DNA of 64,000 nt, taken from positions 1 through 64,000 of the forward strand of contig NZ_JAMFMA010000001.1 in the NCBI RefSeq assembly GCF_023502425.1, in the 5' to 3' direction. This DNA is from Flagellimonas spongiicola. Its GTDB lineage: Bacteria; Bacteroidota; Bacteroidia; Flavobacteriales; Flavobacteriaceae. The position numbers were made by a program, and so were the translations under genes. The notes beneath the pieces were generated by a model that had not been told where the DNA came from, did no database searches, and saw only the letters and a list, made by a program, of their open reading frames with translations. Position 1 is the stretch's first letter. Every line of letters starts with the position of its first letter. Shown here in pieces: positions 1 to 11,093 of this stretch.

Positions 1-181
1 GGATAAACTCAATTATCGCCCATTTTAAAACAAAACGATAACATAAGTAGGAAAAATACTACTTTATGCTTACTTTCGTCACCTTTCAACCCAAATCTGT
101 TCTCCCAACCATGAGGATGTTTGATAAAATGTAATTGATACTTGCTGTGGTATTTGGTTTAAATCAATAAATCTAAATACC

Positions 182-1915
182 ATGAGTAGAAAACTACTAT
201 TACCTTTATTTGTTTGCTTTTCCTTAGGGGTTTATAGTCAATCTTGTAACTGTGATGTTACATTATCTGGCCTATCCTCTACTACATTGAATCTTGTTTG
301 GGCATCCAATATCAATTATTCCCCAGGAGATACCATATGTATTCCTGCCGGTAACTATGCCGGTATTCGATTTTATGACTTTAAAGGAACTGCGAACAAC
401 CCTGTTACTTTTAAAAATTGTGGGGGACAGGTAGTATTGAATGAAACTGCCTATTCTGCATTGGAATTTAAGAATAGTGAATATATCCATTTAACTGGAG
501 CGGGTGATTCTGGGTATAATTATGGAATTAAAATCGCAGGAACTGGCTCATGGGCTATGGGTATTGTACTGAGTGCATTAACTACAGATGTAGAAGTTGA
601 TCATATTGAGGTGGCTACAGCTGGTTTTGCTGGATTTATGGCTAAAACGGATCCAGATTGTAACAATACGGCTACGTGGCGAATCAATGGCTTTATTATG
701 AAGAATTTGAATATTCATCATAATTATATCCATGACACAGGAGGTGAGGGCATGTATATTGGGTATACTTTGGGGTATAAACTAGATAGCGGTAAAAACT
801 GTGGGGGAACCCAAGTCTATGGTCATTGGCTTGAAAATGTAGATGTACATAATAACATTGTGGAAAACACTGGTTGGGATGCTATCCAGGTTAACCTCAC
901 ACGCGAAAATGGGAAAGTAAGGGATAATTACATTTATAACTATGGCACCAAAGGTCATTGGGGGCAATCCTTCGCAATGAGTATTGGTGGTGGAACCTAT
1001 GAGATCTACAACAACTTTGTTGAGAATGGAACTTTGGAAAAGGGATGGGGTATGCAGGTTATCAATGGTGAGAGCGGAACCAAGGTTTTTAATAATGTTT
1101 TTGTAAAACCTAAAATGCACGGTATCTTTTTACATAACCGTCATGAATTTGAAGATATTAATGATGGCTATTATATAGCCAACAACACTATAATAGAACC
1201 TCAAAGAGCTGGTGTTCACTATAATACCACGGTATTGCATCCCATCAATCCATCGGATTTATATCGTAATCAAAGTGAAGTAAGCTCCTATTTTGTGAAC
1301 AATCTGGTCATAGACCCTGGATATGATTTTGAAGGAGGTAATACATGGAAACAGAATCAGGAGAGTTATTTTGATTTTAATGAACGTGATACAAGGGATA
1401 GTTTGTTGACCAATATCTATACGAATATCATGTCCCGTGACATTGATACATTAGGACTGACAAATCCGTCTATCTTGGATTTCACACCGGCAAGTAGTGG
1501 TTCTGCTTTGGTTGATGTCGGTTCAACGTTATCATCATGGGGTATCACTTTTGATATGGATACTAATTCTAGACCATCAGGAACCGGATTTGATATTGGT
1601 GCATTTGAATTTCAGTCTAGTGGAACTAGCCTAAGGGCTGCAATTCCGGAAGAGCTGGAGCTAAACAATCAAATTGTAGATGTCAGTAGAGAAACAATTT
1701 TCTATCCAAATCCTACCCGCTCTTCTTTTAGGTTGATGCATTCAAACTACGATAAAGTTCAAATTGAATTAACAGGGATGGATGGGAGAGTTATGTATAA
1801 AGGGGATTATAAAACAGGAACTTCCTTCAATGTGGAATCTTTTGCAGCTGGACTATACTTCTTGAAGTTAATAAGCTCAGAAGCAACTGAAGTGCATCGA
1901 TTGGTCATACAATAA
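182..1915 (+). CDS. Secreted right-handed beta-helix protein with type IX secretion sorting domain
   Basis: 577 residues. An N-terminal signal peptide (about residues 1-20, ending near VYSQ) is followed by a long Asn/Gly-rich region with repeated short strands, typical of a right-handed parallel beta-helix of the pectate-lyase/polymorphic outer-membrane type. Near residue 470 a DIGAFEF motif matches the choice-of-anchor Q type end of such helices. The last 75 residues (FYPNPT at about 508, then GMDGRVMY and AAGLYFLKL) form a type A C-terminal sorting domain, so the protein should be secreted by the T9SS and attached at the surface. Beta-helix proteins of this kind often bind or cleave polysaccharide, but I see no identifiable catalytic residues, so the substrate is open. 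It stands alone and converges on gltD. Confidence 0.8.
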   Translation: MSRKLLLPLFVCFSLGVYSQSCNCDVTLSGLSSTTLNLVWASNINYSPGDTICIPAGNYAGIRFYDFKGTANNPVTFKNCGGQVVLNETAYSALEFKNSEYIHLTGAGDSGYNYGIKIAGTGSWAMGIVLSALTTDVEVDHIEVATAGFAGFMAKTDPDCNNTATWRINGFIMKNLNIHHNYIHDTGGEGMYIGYTLGYKLDSGKNCGGTQVYGHWLENVDVHNNIVENTGWDAIQVNLTRENGKVRDNYIYNYGTKGHWGQSFAMSIGGGTYEIYNNFVENGTLEKGWGMQVINGESGTKVFNNVFVKPKMHGIFLHNRHEFEDINDGYYIANNTIIEPQRAGVHYNTTVLHPINPSDLYRNQSEVSSYFVNNLVIDPGYDFEGGNTWKQNQESYFDFNERDTRDSLLTNIYTNIMSRDIDTLGLTNPSILDFTPASSGSALVDVGSTLSSWGITFDMDTNSRPSGTGFDIGAFEFQSSGTSLRAAIPEELELNNQIVDVSRETIFYPNPTRSSFRLMHSNYDKVQIELTGMDGRVMYKGDYKTGTSFNVESFAAGLYFLKLISSEATEVHRLVIQ

Positions 1916-1950
1916 AAAAACTCCTGTGCTTTAATGCATCAGGAGTTTTC
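1916..1950. terminator. Bidirectional intrinsic terminator between beta-helix gene and gltD
   Basis: The arms ACTCCTG (1920-1926) and CAGGAGT (1940-1946) form a hairpin that extends inward through TGC/GCA. It is preceded by a run of A and followed by TTTT, so it can stop both convergent transcription units. Confidence 0.8.
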
Positions 1951-1974
1951 GGTTAGGTTGGTTATGGTTAGTTG

Positions 1975-3441
1975 TTATACCCTTGGAAGGTCTCCATCAC
2001 CTTTCAGGGGTAAATTTGATATACCCATCAAGTAGGTATCAACATGGTGTGCCGCTTGCCTGCCCTCAGAAATAGCCCAAACAATCAAAGATTGGCCTCG
2101 TCGCTGATCGCCAGCGACGAAAACCCCTGGGACATTGGTTTTATAATCCAAAACAGATGCTTTAACATTTGTGCGTGGATCTAATTCTAGCCCTAATTCG
2201 TCAGCAATAGTTGTTTCTGAGCCGGTAAATCCTAGTGCCAATAAGGCAAGATCGCATTCCCATTCTTTTTCAGAGCCTTCAACTTCTTTTAGTACAGGTC
2301 TTTTTTCTGGAATTTTTTCCCAAGTCACCTCGGAAGTAATCAGACTTTTCAAATTGCCTTTTTCATCTCCCACGAATTTTTTGGTAGAAATACTAAAAAC
2401 ACGATCGGCACCCTCTTTATGTGAAGTGCTGGTTCGTAATCGCATAGGCCAAAATGGCCAAGGTTGTCCTTCTGGTCTATCAGTTGTTCCTTTGGGCATT
2501 ATTTCAAAATTGATAACTGAATCTGCACCATGTCTGATTGAAGTGCCAATACAATCGGAGCCTGTATCTCCACCTCCAATAACGACTACTTTTTTATCCT
2601 TGGCTGTAAGATCTTTTCCTTCATACGGAATGCCATCCACCTTTCTATTGTTTTGAGGTAAAAAATCCATTGCTTGGACCACGCCATTTAAATCCGCACC
2701 GGGTATTGGAAGATTTCTTCTGACCGTTGCACCACCGCATAACAATAAGGCGTCGTATTCTTCCTGTAGCTCCTTGGCTGTGATATCCACTCCTACATTT
2801 ACACCAGTTTTAAAATGGATACCTTCTTTTTCCAAGATTTCAAGTCTACGGTCAATGATGTTTTTTTCCATTTTAAAATCTGGAATGCCATAACGGAGTA
2901 AGCCTCCAACTTTTTCATCGCGTTCAAACACGGTTACGGTATGCCCAGCTCTATTTAATTGCTGGGCAGCTGCTAAACCTGCCGGACCTGAACCTACAAT
3001 GGCTATGGTTTTTTCCGTACGAATTATTGGTGGTTCAGCTTGCACCCATCCTTTTTTAAATGCGGTTTCAACAATGTTTTTTTCAATATTTTCTATAGAA
3101 ACAGGGTCTTCGTTTATTCCTAAAACACATGCTTCCTCACACGGAGCTGGACATAATCTTCCAGTAAACTCCGGAAAATTATTCGTGGAATGAAGGATTT
3201 TTGCCGCTTTTTCCCATTTACCCTGATATACGGCATCATTGAAATCTGGAATCAGATTCCCAAGAGGACACCCACTGTGACAGAAGGGTATACCGCAGTC
3301 CATACAGCGTGCTCCTTGATCTTTTAACTGCTGTTCCTTAAGCGGAATAGTGAATTCCTTATAGTTCTTGATTCTTTCCTTGACAGGTGCATAACTTTCG
3401 TTAATCCTGTCAAACTCCATAAATCCAGTCGTTTTCCCCAT
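1975..3441 (-). CDS. gltD: Glutamate synthase (NADPH) small subunit
   Basis: 488 residues, full length. It carries electrons from NADPH through FAD and iron-sulfur clusters to GltB for the reductive transfer of glutamine amide to 2-oxoglutarate. Visible features are the N-terminal cysteine motif C46-x2-C49-x4-C54-x3-C58, a second cysteine group (LCPAPCEEAC) near residue 97, an FAD-binding GSGPAGLAAAQQL at about 150, an NAD(P)H-binding VIGGGDTGSDC at about 287, and the closing GVFVAGDQRRGQSLIVWAI segment. It lies 10 bp downstream of gltB on the same strand, so the two subunits are cotranscribed. Confidence 0.96.
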   Translation of the reverse strand: MGKTTGFMEFDRINESYAPVKERIKNYKEFTIPLKEQQLKDQGARCMDCGIPFCHSGCPLGNLIPDFNDAVYQGKWEKAAKILHSTNNFPEFTGRLCPAPCEEACVLGINEDPVSIENIEKNIVETAFKKGWVQAEPPIIRTEKTIAIVGSGPAGLAAAQQLNRAGHTVTVFERDEKVGGLLRYGIPDFKMEKNIIDRRLEILEKEGIHFKTGVNVGVDITAKELQEEYDALLLCGGATVRRNLPIPGADLNGVVQAMDFLPQNNRKVDGIPYEGKDLTAKDKKVVVIGGGDTGSDCIGTSIRHGADSVINFEIMPKGTTDRPEGQPWPFWPMRLRTSTSHKEGADRVFSISTKKFVGDEKGNLKSLITSEVTWEKIPEKRPVLKEVEGSEKEWECDLALLALGFTGSETTIADELGLELDPRTNVKASVLDYKTNVPGVFVAGDQRRGQSLIVWAISEGRQAAHHVDTYLMGISNLPLKGDGDLPRV

Positions 3442-3451
3442 GCTTCAACAA

Positions 3452-6400
3452 TTATAAGGTTTGTAATTTTTCTTTTTCCAATCGAATAAGTGCCTGTCTG
3501 TATTCTTCTGGGAATACTTTTATGAACTTAGGCAATTCCTCTTCCCAATTTTCCAAAAGTTCTTGTGCCAATGGACTAAGCGTAGTGTTGTAATGATTTT
3601 CAATCAATTCTTTTAACTGTTTGATATCTGAATCTTCTTCTACCGCCAAAAGGTTTAGTGTTTCACCATTGCAACGTTTTCTGAAAGTGTTTTCTTTATC
3701 GTAGACATAGGCGATGCCACCACTCATACCTGCTCCAAAGTTTCTTCCAACAGACCCTAGTATTACTGCAACTCCGCCAGTCATGTATTCACATCCATGA
3801 TCTCCAATTCCCTCAACTACAGCTTTTGCTCCTGAGTTACGCACGCAAAAACGTTCCCCTGCCTTTCCATTAATGTAGGCTTCTCCTGAGGTAGCACCAT
3901 AAAGTGTAACATTACCTGTGATTATATTTTCCTCTGGTTTTAGGGTGGAGTTGAAAGGAACTTTGATTATTAGTTTTGCCCCTGAAAGTCCTTTTCCAAG
4001 GTAATCGTTGGTGTTTCCATTAACGATCATCGTTAGACCTTTGGTTGCAAAAGCTCCAAAACTCTGACCAGCTGAACCTGTAAAATTCAATTTCAAAGTG
4101 TTCTCTGGTAGGCCATCTGCACCATAAATCTTAGAAATTTCATTGCTGATTATAGATCCAACGGCCCTGTCGGTATTGTAGATTGGGAAATCCAGTGTGG
4201 TTTTTTCCTTTCTAAATAAAGCAGGATGGGCTTGTGCTATGATATCAAACTCAATAGATTTTTCGATTCCATGAACTTGACTTTCCGTATTGTGGAATTT
4301 GGTTCCATCTGGTACATCCACTTGATACAAAATTGGCGTCAGGTCAATTCCGGCTGCCTTGTAATGCGCAATGGCTTTTTTGCGATCTAGCTTTTGAACT
4401 TGGCCTACCATTTCATTTACGGTTCTGAATCCTAGTTTGGCCATGATTTCACGCAGCTCCTGTGCTACAAAATACATGTAGTTGACCACGTGTTCGGGTT
4501 TACCTTTGAATTTTTTCCTCAATTCTGGATTTTGAGTAGCAATTCCAACAGGGCAGGTGTTCAAATGACAAACCCGCATCATAATGCATCCAGATGCTAC
4601 TAAAGGCGCAGTTGCAAAGCCAAATTCCTCTGCACCTAATAAACAAGCAATTGCAACATCCCTTCCCGTTTTTAATTGCCCATCACATTCCAAGACGATT
4701 CTATTTCTCAAATCGTTGAGTACAAGGGTTTGCTGAGCTTCAGCTATTCCCAATTCCCAAGGAAGTCCGGCATGCTTTAAAGAAGTTAGGGGAGATGCTC
4801 CTGTTCCACCATCAAATCCAGAAATAAGGATTACATCTGCCTTAGCTTTGGAAACCCCAGCAGCCACAGTTCCAACTCCCACTTCGGAGACCAATTTCAC
4901 GTTGATACGGGCATCCCTATTTGCAGATTTCAAATCGTAAATAAGTTGAGATAAATCCTCAATAGAATAGATATCGTGATGTGGTGGTGGGGAAATTAGC
5001 CCAACATAAGGCGTTGAATTCCTGGTCTTTGCAATTGCTGGATTTACCTTAGGCCCCGGTAGTTGGCCTCCCTCACCGGGTTTTGCGCCCTGAGCCATTT
5101 TAATTTGGATTTCCTGGGCATTGGTAAGATAGTTGGAGGTAACCCCAAATCTACCTGAAGCAACTTGTTTAATGGCACTGTTTTTCCAATCACCGGTTTG
5201 GTTTTTATAAAAACGTTGCGGGTCTTCACCTCCTTCACCAGAGTTACTCTTACCACCTATACGATTCATGGCTATTGCCAAGTTCTCATGAGCCTCTTTA
5301 CTAATACTGCCATAGGACATGGCCCCTGTTTTGAATCTTTTTACGATTTCAGTCCATGGTTCCACTTCTTCCAATGGTATAGGGTCGTAGTTAGAAAACT
5401 CAAACAGTCCTCTTATGGTCATTAGGTTTTTGGATTGTTTGTTTACCAAGTCTGAGTATTCCTTATAGGTAGAAGGCTCGTTATTTCTTACCGCCTTTTG
5501 AAGTTTGGCAATGCTCAATGGGTTGAACATATGTTTTTCACCATCTCTTCTCCAGCGGTATTCTCCACCAATCTCAATATCAAGATTGGCCGCTAATTCC
5601 TGGTTTTTGAATGCCTTTTTATGGCGTTTGGCAATTTCCTTTTCAATTTCATACAATCCAATCCCTTGTATACGGGTTGGTGTGTTTGGGAAGTACTTGT
5701 CAACAACCTTGGTGTTGATTCCGATACATTCGAATAACTGTGAACCACGATACGAGTTCAACGTTGAGATGCCAATTTTGTTCATCACCTTCAAAATGCC
5801 TTTACCAATAGCTTTATTGTAATTCTTAATGGCTTCATCAAAGGTGTATTCGGTGATATCGTTTTCTTCTATTTGCTCTCCAATAATTTCGTTTACCAAA
5901 TAGGGGTTAATGGCACTGGCGCCAAACCCAAACAATAAGGCAAAATGGTGCACCTCCCTTGGTTCTGCCGATTCTACGATAATGCTTAATTTGGAGCGCT
6001 TACCTAACTTGCTAAGTCCGCTGTTAACAAAAGAACATGCAAGTAAAGCTGGTATTGCCGCCATTTCGGTACTTACCATCCGGTCAGAGAGTATGATGAT
6101 ATTGGCACCTTCATCAATGGCATCAAGAGCTTGTTGTAAAATGGAATCCAATGCTTCTTCCAGACCATTATGTCCTTTGGCAATTTCATATAGCATTGAA
6201 ATCGAAACTACTTTATAATCTGGACTTGCATCATAGTTTTTAATCTTGTCCAAATCCTCTTTGGAGATTACCGGATTTTGGATTTTCAGCTTTCTGCAAT
6301 GCTGTTCATTGATATCAAACAGATTCTGGTCACTTCCCAAGGTAAGGCTGATATCAGTAATCAATTCTTCACGAATCCCGTCCAAAGGTGGGTTGGTGAC

Positions 6401-7963
6401 TTGGGCAAACAATTGTTTGAAATAGTTGTAGATTAATTGCGGGCGCTCTGAAAGTACTGCAATTGGAGTATCCGAACCCATAGATCCGATAGGTTCCTTG
6501 CCATTTTTGGCCATGGGAAGAATAATGGTATTAATATCTTCCAATGTGTACCCAAATGCTGCGCGCCTGGTTTCAATTGGAAATTCCCCATAAAATACAG
6601 GACAGTCGTTATATGGAATATCCTTAAGGTGAACTAAATTGTTGTTCAGCCACTTTTTATAAGGATATTTCTTTGCTATGGATTCCTTTATCTCTTCGTC
6701 ATTAATAATTCTTCCCTCTTCCATATTAACCAGGAACATTTTACCAGGCTCCAATCGTCCGTGTAGCTCAATATCCTCTGGTTCCAAATCAACAACACCT
6801 GTTTCGGACGACATGATAACATACCCTTGCTTTGTCACTGAATACCTAGAAGGGCGAAGACCGTTACGATCTAGAACGGCGCCAATATAATTTCCGTCGG
6901 TAAATGGAATTGATGCTGGTCCATCCCATGGCTCCATTAGGCAAGAATTGTATTCATAAAAAGCTCTTTTGGCTTCGGACATTTCTGTGTTTTTTTCCCA
7001 TGCCTCAGGAACCAACATCATCATAACTTCCGGTAACGAACGCCCAGTCATTAATAGCATTTCAACTACCATATCCATACTTGCGGAATCTGATTTACCA
7101 GGAAGTACCACAGGAAGTATATTTTTGATTTCTTCCCCAAACCATTCACTTTCCAGTAATTCTTCACGTGATCTCATTCTGGAGACGTTGCCGCGTAACG
7201 TATTAATTTCGCCATTGTGGCACATATAGCGGAACGGTTGTGCCAGGTCCCATGTTGGGAAGGTATTAGTTGAGAACCTTTGGTGCACTAATGCCAATCG
7301 TGTCACCACGCGTGGGTCCAACAAATCTTCATAATACCTACTAATGTCTTGAGGCACCAATAAACCTTTGAATATGATGATTTTAGTAGATAGGCTGGGC
7401 AGATAAAAAAACTGACTCTGCGAGAGTTTACTTTTTAAAATTGTATGCTCTGTAACCTTTCGTGCTATAAAAAGTCTAAGGTTGAACTGAAAATCATCCA
7501 GATCCTCTGTTTTGCCGATAAAGACTTGTTTTACAAAAGGTTCCGTTTCGGCAGCTATTTTCCCAGGTACCGAAGCGTTGACCGGAGCATCTCTCCACCC
7601 CAGTAACTTTAACCCCTGTTTTTCTATATTTTCTTCCAGGGTTTTAATGCAGAAATCACGTTGGTTTTCTTTTTTAGGAAGAAAGACATTACCTACCGCA
7701 TAACTGCCTGGGATTGGAATTTCAAAATTACATACCTCTGTAAAAAAATCATGTGGGATATCTATAAGTATACCCGCACCATCACCAGTTATTCCGTCCG
7801 CACTAACCGCTCCTCGATGTTCCAGTTTATCAAGAATTTCAAGTGCTTTATGTATGATATCGTTGGATTTCTTTCCTTTAAGGCTGCAAATAAAACCTGC
7901 TCCACAGTTGTCATGCTCAAATTCTGGCAGGTATAACCCTTGCTTTTTCAGTGTCCTCATCAT
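3452..7963 (-). CDS. gltB: Glutamate synthase large subunit
   Basis: 1503 residues, normal length for bacterial GltB. The N-terminal class II glutaminase domain has its catalytic cysteine at residue 20 ([10 protein letters not shown]), so a short propeptide must be removed. A central domain follows, then the FMN-binding synthase domain ([17 protein letters not shown], about residue 970), the 3Fe-4S cysteines [15 protein letters not shown] (about 1135), and the C-terminal GXGXG beta-helix rich in Gly repeats. The start is a double ATG; either would work. It is the first gene of the gltB-gltD operon for ammonia assimilation with glutamine synthetase, which is not in this window. Confidence 0.97.
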   Translation of the reverse strand: MMRTLKKQGLYLPEFEHDNCGAGFICSLKGKKSNDIIHKALEILDKLEHRGAVSADGITGDGAGILIDIPHDFFTEVCNFEIPIPGSYAVGNVFLPKKENQRDFCIKTLEENIEKQGLKLLGWRDAPVNASVPGKIAAETEPFVKQVFIGKTEDLDDFQFNLRLFIARKVTEHTILKSKLSQSQFFYLPSLSTKIIIFKGLLVPQDISRYYEDLLDPRVVTRLALVHQRFSTNTFPTWDLAQPFRYMCHNGEINTLRGNVSRMRSREELLESEWFGEEIKNILPVVLPGKSDSASMDMVVEMLLMTGRSLPEVMMMLVPEAWEKNTEMSEAKRAFYEYNSCLMEPWDGPASIPFTDGNYIGAVLDRNGLRPSRYSVTKQGYVIMSSETGVVDLEPEDIELHGRLEPGKMFLVNMEEGRIINDEEIKESIAKKYPYKKWLNNNLVHLKDIPYNDCPVFYGEFPIETRRAAFGYTLEDINTIILPMAKNGKEPIGSMGSDTPIAVLSERPQLIYNYFKQLFAQVTNPPLDGIREELITDISLTLGSDQNLFDINEQHCRKLKIQNPVISKEDLDKIKNYDASPDYKVVSISMLYEIAKGHNGLEEALDSILQQALDAIDEGANIIILSDRMVSTEMAAIPALLACSFVNSGLSKLGKRSKLSIIVESAEPREVHHFALLFGFGASAINPYLVNEIIGEQIEENDITEYTFDEAIKNYNKAIGKGILKVMNKIGISTLNSYRGSQLFECIGINTKVVDKYFPNTPTRIQGIGLYEIEKEIAKRHKKAFKNQELAANLDIEIGGEYRWRRDGEKHMFNPLSIAKLQKAVRNNEPSTYKEYSDLVNKQSKNLMTIRGLFEFSNYDPIPLEEVEPWTEIVKRFKTGAMSYGSISKEAHENLAIAMNRIGGKSNSGEGGEDPQRFYKNQTGDWKNSAIKQVASGRFGVTSNYLTNAQEIQIKMAQGAKPGEGGQLPGPKVNPAIAKTRNSTPYVGLISPPPHHDIYSIEDLSQLIYDLKSANRDARINVKLVSEVGVGTVAAGVSKAKADVILISGFDGGTGASPLTSLKHAGLPWELGIAEAQQTLVLNDLRNRIVLECDGQLKTGRDVAIACLLGAEEFGFATAPLVASGCIMMRVCHLNTCPVGIATQNPELRKKFKGKPEHVVNYMYFVAQELREIMAKLGFRTVNEMVGQVQKLDRKKAIAHYKAAGIDLTPILYQVDVPDGTKFHNTESQVHGIEKSIEFDIIAQAHPALFRKEKTTLDFPIYNTDRAVGSIISNEISKIYGADGLPENTLKLNFTGSAGQSFGAFATKGLTMIVNGNTNDYLGKGLSGAKLIIKVPFNSTLKPEENIITGNVTLYGATSGEAYINGKAGERFCVRNSGAKAVVEGIGDHGCEYMTGGVAVILGSVGRNFGAGMSGGIAYVYDKENTFRKRCNGETLNLLAVEEDSDIKQLKELIENHYNTTLSPLAQELLENWEEELPKFIKVFPEEYRQALIRLEKEKLQTL

Positions 7964-8275
7964 TACAGTATTTCCTCAAAAATATCTTTTTTGATGAAGA
8001 AACATCATGGTTTTTAATCAAATACAACTAATTCATCAACGTTTGTGTTATAACGTTAAAAATCATTCAAATTTTAAATTTAAACGCCTTGAAATTGTCA
8101 ATATCTCAATTTAGGGGTAGGTCAAGTATTTAAATTGATTGTATTGATGGGTATATGGTTGGAAAACATGTTATACACATATGGATGCCCCCTAATTTAA
8201 TAGGGGTACTCATGTAAAAAGTCAAAAAACCTATTGAAAACGGCCTGCAGAATGGGGTTGGGGAATTAATCCCTT
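7964..8275. other. Intergenic region upstream of gltB, no gene seen
   Basis: 312 bp, very A+T-rich. Besides the gltB -7 candidate it holds two copies of the palindrome AACGTT 14 bp apart (8038-8043 and 8052-8057), which could be an operator for gltBD. A short dyad CCCCTA/TAGGGG (8189-8206, loop ATTTAA) lies on the acyl-CoA dehydrogenase side but has no T-run, so I do not call it a terminator. Confidence 0.5.
7977..7984 (-). promoter_or_regulatory. Candidate -7 element for gltBD
   Basis: The minus strand reads TATTTTTG, matching the Bacteroidota TAnnTTTG consensus, 14 nt upstream of the gltB start. The leader would be very short. I do not see a convincing -33 TTTG at the usual distance. Confidence 0.4.
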
Positions 8276-9418
8276 TTAGTCTTTTAAAATACTTCTGGAA
8301 ATGACGATTTTTTGAATTTCAGACGTCCCTTCGTATATCTGTGTGATTTTGGCATCACGCATTAGACGTTCTACGTGATAGTCTTTCACAAACCCGTTAC
8401 CACCGTGGATTTGAACTGCTTCCACAGCTGTTTCCATGGCCACTTCCGAAGCATATAATTTTGCCATGGCACCGGACAAGGTGTAATCCTTGTGTTCATC
8501 TTTGTCGCAAGCGGCTTGATAAACAAGGCTTCTTGCAGCTTGGATTTTGGTATGCATGTCGGCTAACTTAAAGGCAATGGCTTGATGGTTTGCTATTTCA
8601 GTGCCAAATGCCTTACGTTCCTTTGAATACTTTTTTGCCAGTTCATAGGCGCCGGCGGCAATACCTAAAGCCTGTGCGGCTATCCCAATACGTCCACCTG
8701 CTAATGTCTTCATGGCAAATTTGAAACCAAATCCATCCTCACCAATTCGATTTTCTTTCGGAACCTTCACATCGTTAAAAATCAAAGAATGAGTGTCACT
8801 TCCTCTAATTCCTAATTTGTTTTCCTTGGGTCCAATAACAAACCCATCCATTCCTTTTTCCACAATTAACGCGTTGATGCCTCTATGACCTTTATCAACA
8901 TCAGTTTGAGCAATAACCAAAAATACTTCTGCAGAACTGCCATTGGTAATCCAGTTTTTGGTACCATTAATAATATAGTGGTCTCCTTTGTCCAGTGCGG
9001 TGGTTTTTTGGGAGGTTGCATCACTACCTGCTTCTGGCTCTGATAAGCAAAATGCACCGATTATTTCCCCAGACGCCAAACGTGTTAAATATTTTTGCTT
9101 TTGCGCTTCCGTTCCAAAAGTTTCAAGTCCCCAGCAAACCAAGGAATTATTCACGGAAACCATTACCGAAGCGGATGCATCTATCTTGGATAACTCTTCC
9201 ATTGCCAATACATAACTCAAGGTGTCCAATCCACTGCCTCCGTATTGGGTGTCTACCATCATTCCCATGAATCCCAATTCAGACATTTTGCGAACAAGTT
9301 CCCAAGGAAATTTTTGATCATCATCGCGTTCAATTACTCCTGGGAGCAATTCGTTTTGTGCGAAATCCCTAGCGGCTTGTTGAATCATTAATTGTTCTTC
9401 GGAGAGTGAAAAGTCCAT
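8276..9418 (-). CDS. Acyl-CoA dehydrogenase (short-chain/butyryl type)
   Basis: 380 residues, the standard length for soluble acyl-CoA dehydrogenases. It oxidises acyl-CoA to trans-2-enoyl-CoA with FAD and passes electrons to ETF. The signature segments AFCLSEPEAGSD (about residue 122) and RDAKITQIYEGTSEIQ near the C-terminus are present, with the expected catalytic glutamate at E363 in YEGTSE. The position of that glutamate fits the short-chain/butyryl-CoA group rather than isovaleryl-CoA dehydrogenase, but chain length cannot be fixed by eye. The gene is monocistronic, with its own TATATTTG promoter element. Confidence 0.93.
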   Translation of the reverse strand: MDFSLSEEQLMIQQAARDFAQNELLPGVIERDDDQKFPWELVRKMSELGFMGMMVDTQYGGSGLDTLSYVLAMEELSKIDASASVMVSVNNSLVCWGLETFGTEAQKQKYLTRLASGEIIGAFCLSEPEAGSDATSQKTTALDKGDHYIINGTKNWITNGSSAEVFLVIAQTDVDKGHRGINALIVEKGMDGFVIGPKENKLGIRGSDTHSLIFNDVKVPKENRIGEDGFGFKFAMKTLAGGRIGIAAQALGIAAGAYELAKKYSKERKAFGTEIANHQAIAFKLADMHTKIQAARSLVYQAACDKDEHKDYTLSGAMAKLYASEVAMETAVEAVQIHGGNGFVKDYHVERLMRDAKITQIYEGTSEIQKIVISRSILKD

Positions 9419-9447
9419 ATAATTGACAAATAGTTAAAAAAAGCATA

Positions 9448-9482
9448 CAAATATAGCTCTTCGATGGAAATTTCTCATCAAA
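9448..9482 (-). promoter_or_regulatory. Candidate promoter of the acyl-CoA dehydrogenase gene
   Basis: On the minus strand TATATTTG (9448-9455) is an exact TAnnTTTG match 30 nt before the start codon; a TTTG (9479-9482) lies 23 nt further upstream, at the long end of the accepted spacing. Confidence 0.55.
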
Positions 9483-9650
9483 GTTCCTATAAAAATGAGA
9501 ATAAGTTAATTGTATTTTTTGGTTTATACTGGTTCTATACCCATTTCGAATTTTATGAAAATAAGATTATGCAGGAAATACCATTTTGAATATCTTTAAC
9601 AGCAAGCTTCGCCATTAGGCAGATTAAGTTACACATCTAAACCAACACCT

Positions 9651-11036
9651 ATGGAAACCATCCTGATTGCTATTTTCGTCCTTGGATATCTAGCCATTAC
9701 CTTAGAACATAATCTAAAAATTGACAAGCTTATCCCAGCTTTGGCCATGATGGCCATATTATGGGCTATGATGGCTTTTGGGATTGATGGCTTTACAACT
9801 TGGTTCGATTCTGGCAAGCATGCGCTGATGGAGAATTTTGGTGCACTAGGGCATGAAGACAAAATGCACATGTTGGAAGAAACGCTGCTTCATCATTTAG
9901 GTAAAACCTCGGAGATTCTTGTATTCTTATTGGGTGCGATGACCATTGTTGAAATCATTGATTACTTTGATGGTTTTGCCACGATAAAATCCTATGTAAA
10001 AACAAGAAGTAAGCGAAAAATCCTTTGGATTTTTGCCTTCTTGGCATTTATACTTTCTGCAATTATTGATAACCTGACAGCTACAATTGTATTGGTTTCC
10101 ATCTTGCAAAAGGTAGTTAGGGACAGAGATGTCCGTATTTGGTATGCGGGTCTAATAATTATTGCGGCAAATGCAGGTGGTGCTTGGTCGCCAATTGGTG
10201 ATGTCACCACAACTATGCTTTGGATTGGAAACAAGGTGACTACGGCCAAATTGATAGGCTACTTATTGGTACCATCACTTATCTGTATGTTGGTACCAAC
10301 GTTTATTGCAAGTTTTATGGCGCCATTTAAAGGCGAAATAGACTTGGAAGAAGCCGCTCCACCTAAATCTAAATTCGGCTCCAAAATGCTTTACTTAGGA
10401 TTAGGCGCAATTGTTTTTGTTCCAATTTTTAAAACGGTAACCCATTTACCGCCTTATGTGGGAATGATGTTATCCCTTGCAGTGGTGGCTACTTTTGCGG
10501 AGATTTACAGTAATTCCAAAATAACGATTTCTTCAGTTGACCCTGAAAGTGACGCTGGTTCACATCATAGTCCAGTGCATAGTGCTTTGACCAAAATTGA
10601 ATTGCCAAGTATTCTTTTCTTCCTTGGGATTTTGATGGCTGTTGCAGCACTTGAATCTCTAGGGTTGTTGTTTAACTTTGCGGAGAATTTAAAGCAAGGT
10701 ATCGGATTGTTAGGTACTGAAATAGAAGGAACTGAAGTTTCAGATTTAGTAGTGATAATCTTGGGTATCGGTTCTGCGATTATTGATAATGTTCCATTGG
10801 TTGCAGCAAGTTTGGGAATGTTCTCTGAGCCTTTGGATAATCCGCTTTGGCACTTTATTGCCTATTCCGCGGGAACAGGTGGTAGTATGTTGATCATTGG
10901 ATCTGCAGCAGGTGTTGTGGCTATGGGGATGGAAAAAATCGATTTCTTCTGGTACTTGCGAAAAATTGCATGGCTGGCTTTCATTGGTTTCATTTCCGGT
11001 GCAATCTGTTTTATTATCATGCGATATTTCTTCTAA
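9651..11036 (+). CDS. nhaD: NhaD-type Na+/H+ antiporter
   Basis: 461 residues with about 11-12 hydrophobic segments, an inner-membrane protein of the ion transporter superfamily. The motif AANAGGAWSPIGDVTTTMLW (about residue 168) is characteristic of NhaD and related to arsenite permeases, and a second half-repeat motif (SAIIDNVPLVAASLGMF, about 378) mirrors SAIIDNLTATIVLVSIL in the first half, showing the inverted-repeat fold. Na+ export suits a marine organism. It heads a same-strand group (57 bp before exbB) that continues with TonB-system genes and folC. A near-consensus TATCTTTA lies at 9591-9598. Confidence 0.93.
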   Translation: METILIAIFVLGYLAITLEHNLKIDKLIPALAMMAILWAMMAFGIDGFTTWFDSGKHALMENFGALGHEDKMHMLEETLLHHLGKTSEILVFLLGAMTIVEIIDYFDGFATIKSYVKTRSKRKILWIFAFLAFILSAIIDNLTATIVLVSILQKVVRDRDVRIWYAGLIIIAANAGGAWSPIGDVTTTMLWIGNKVTTAKLIGYLLVPSLICMLVPTFIASFMAPFKGEIDLEEAAPPKSKFGSKMLYLGLGAIVFVPIFKTVTHLPPYVGMMLSLAVVATFAEIYSNSKITISSVDPESDAGSHHSPVHSALTKIELPSILFFLGILMAVAALESLGLLFNFAENLKQGIGLLGTEIEGTEVSDLVVIILGIGSAIIDNVPLVAASLGMFSEPLDNPLWHFIAYSAGTGGSMLIIGSAAGVVAMGMEKIDFFWYLRKIAWLAFIGFISGAICFIIMRYFF

Positions 11037-11093
11037 AAGATACTTTAGCTCAAAAATCTCCGTTATTATTGCAACTTAAATTGGGGATTTTAT

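Noticed and set aside
1-181. Tail of an upstream gene at the left edge
   Set aside because: All three plus frames stop within about 40 bases and no minus frame is convincing, so nothing can be supported.
2171-2656. Open frame opposite gltD (161 codons)
   Set aside because: It lies fully antisense to a strongly conserved gltD and its product has no recognisable feature; high-quality motifs are all on the other strand.
8189-8206. Terminator of the acyl-CoA dehydrogenase gene
   Set aside because: Only a 6-bp stem without a T-run on the relevant strand.
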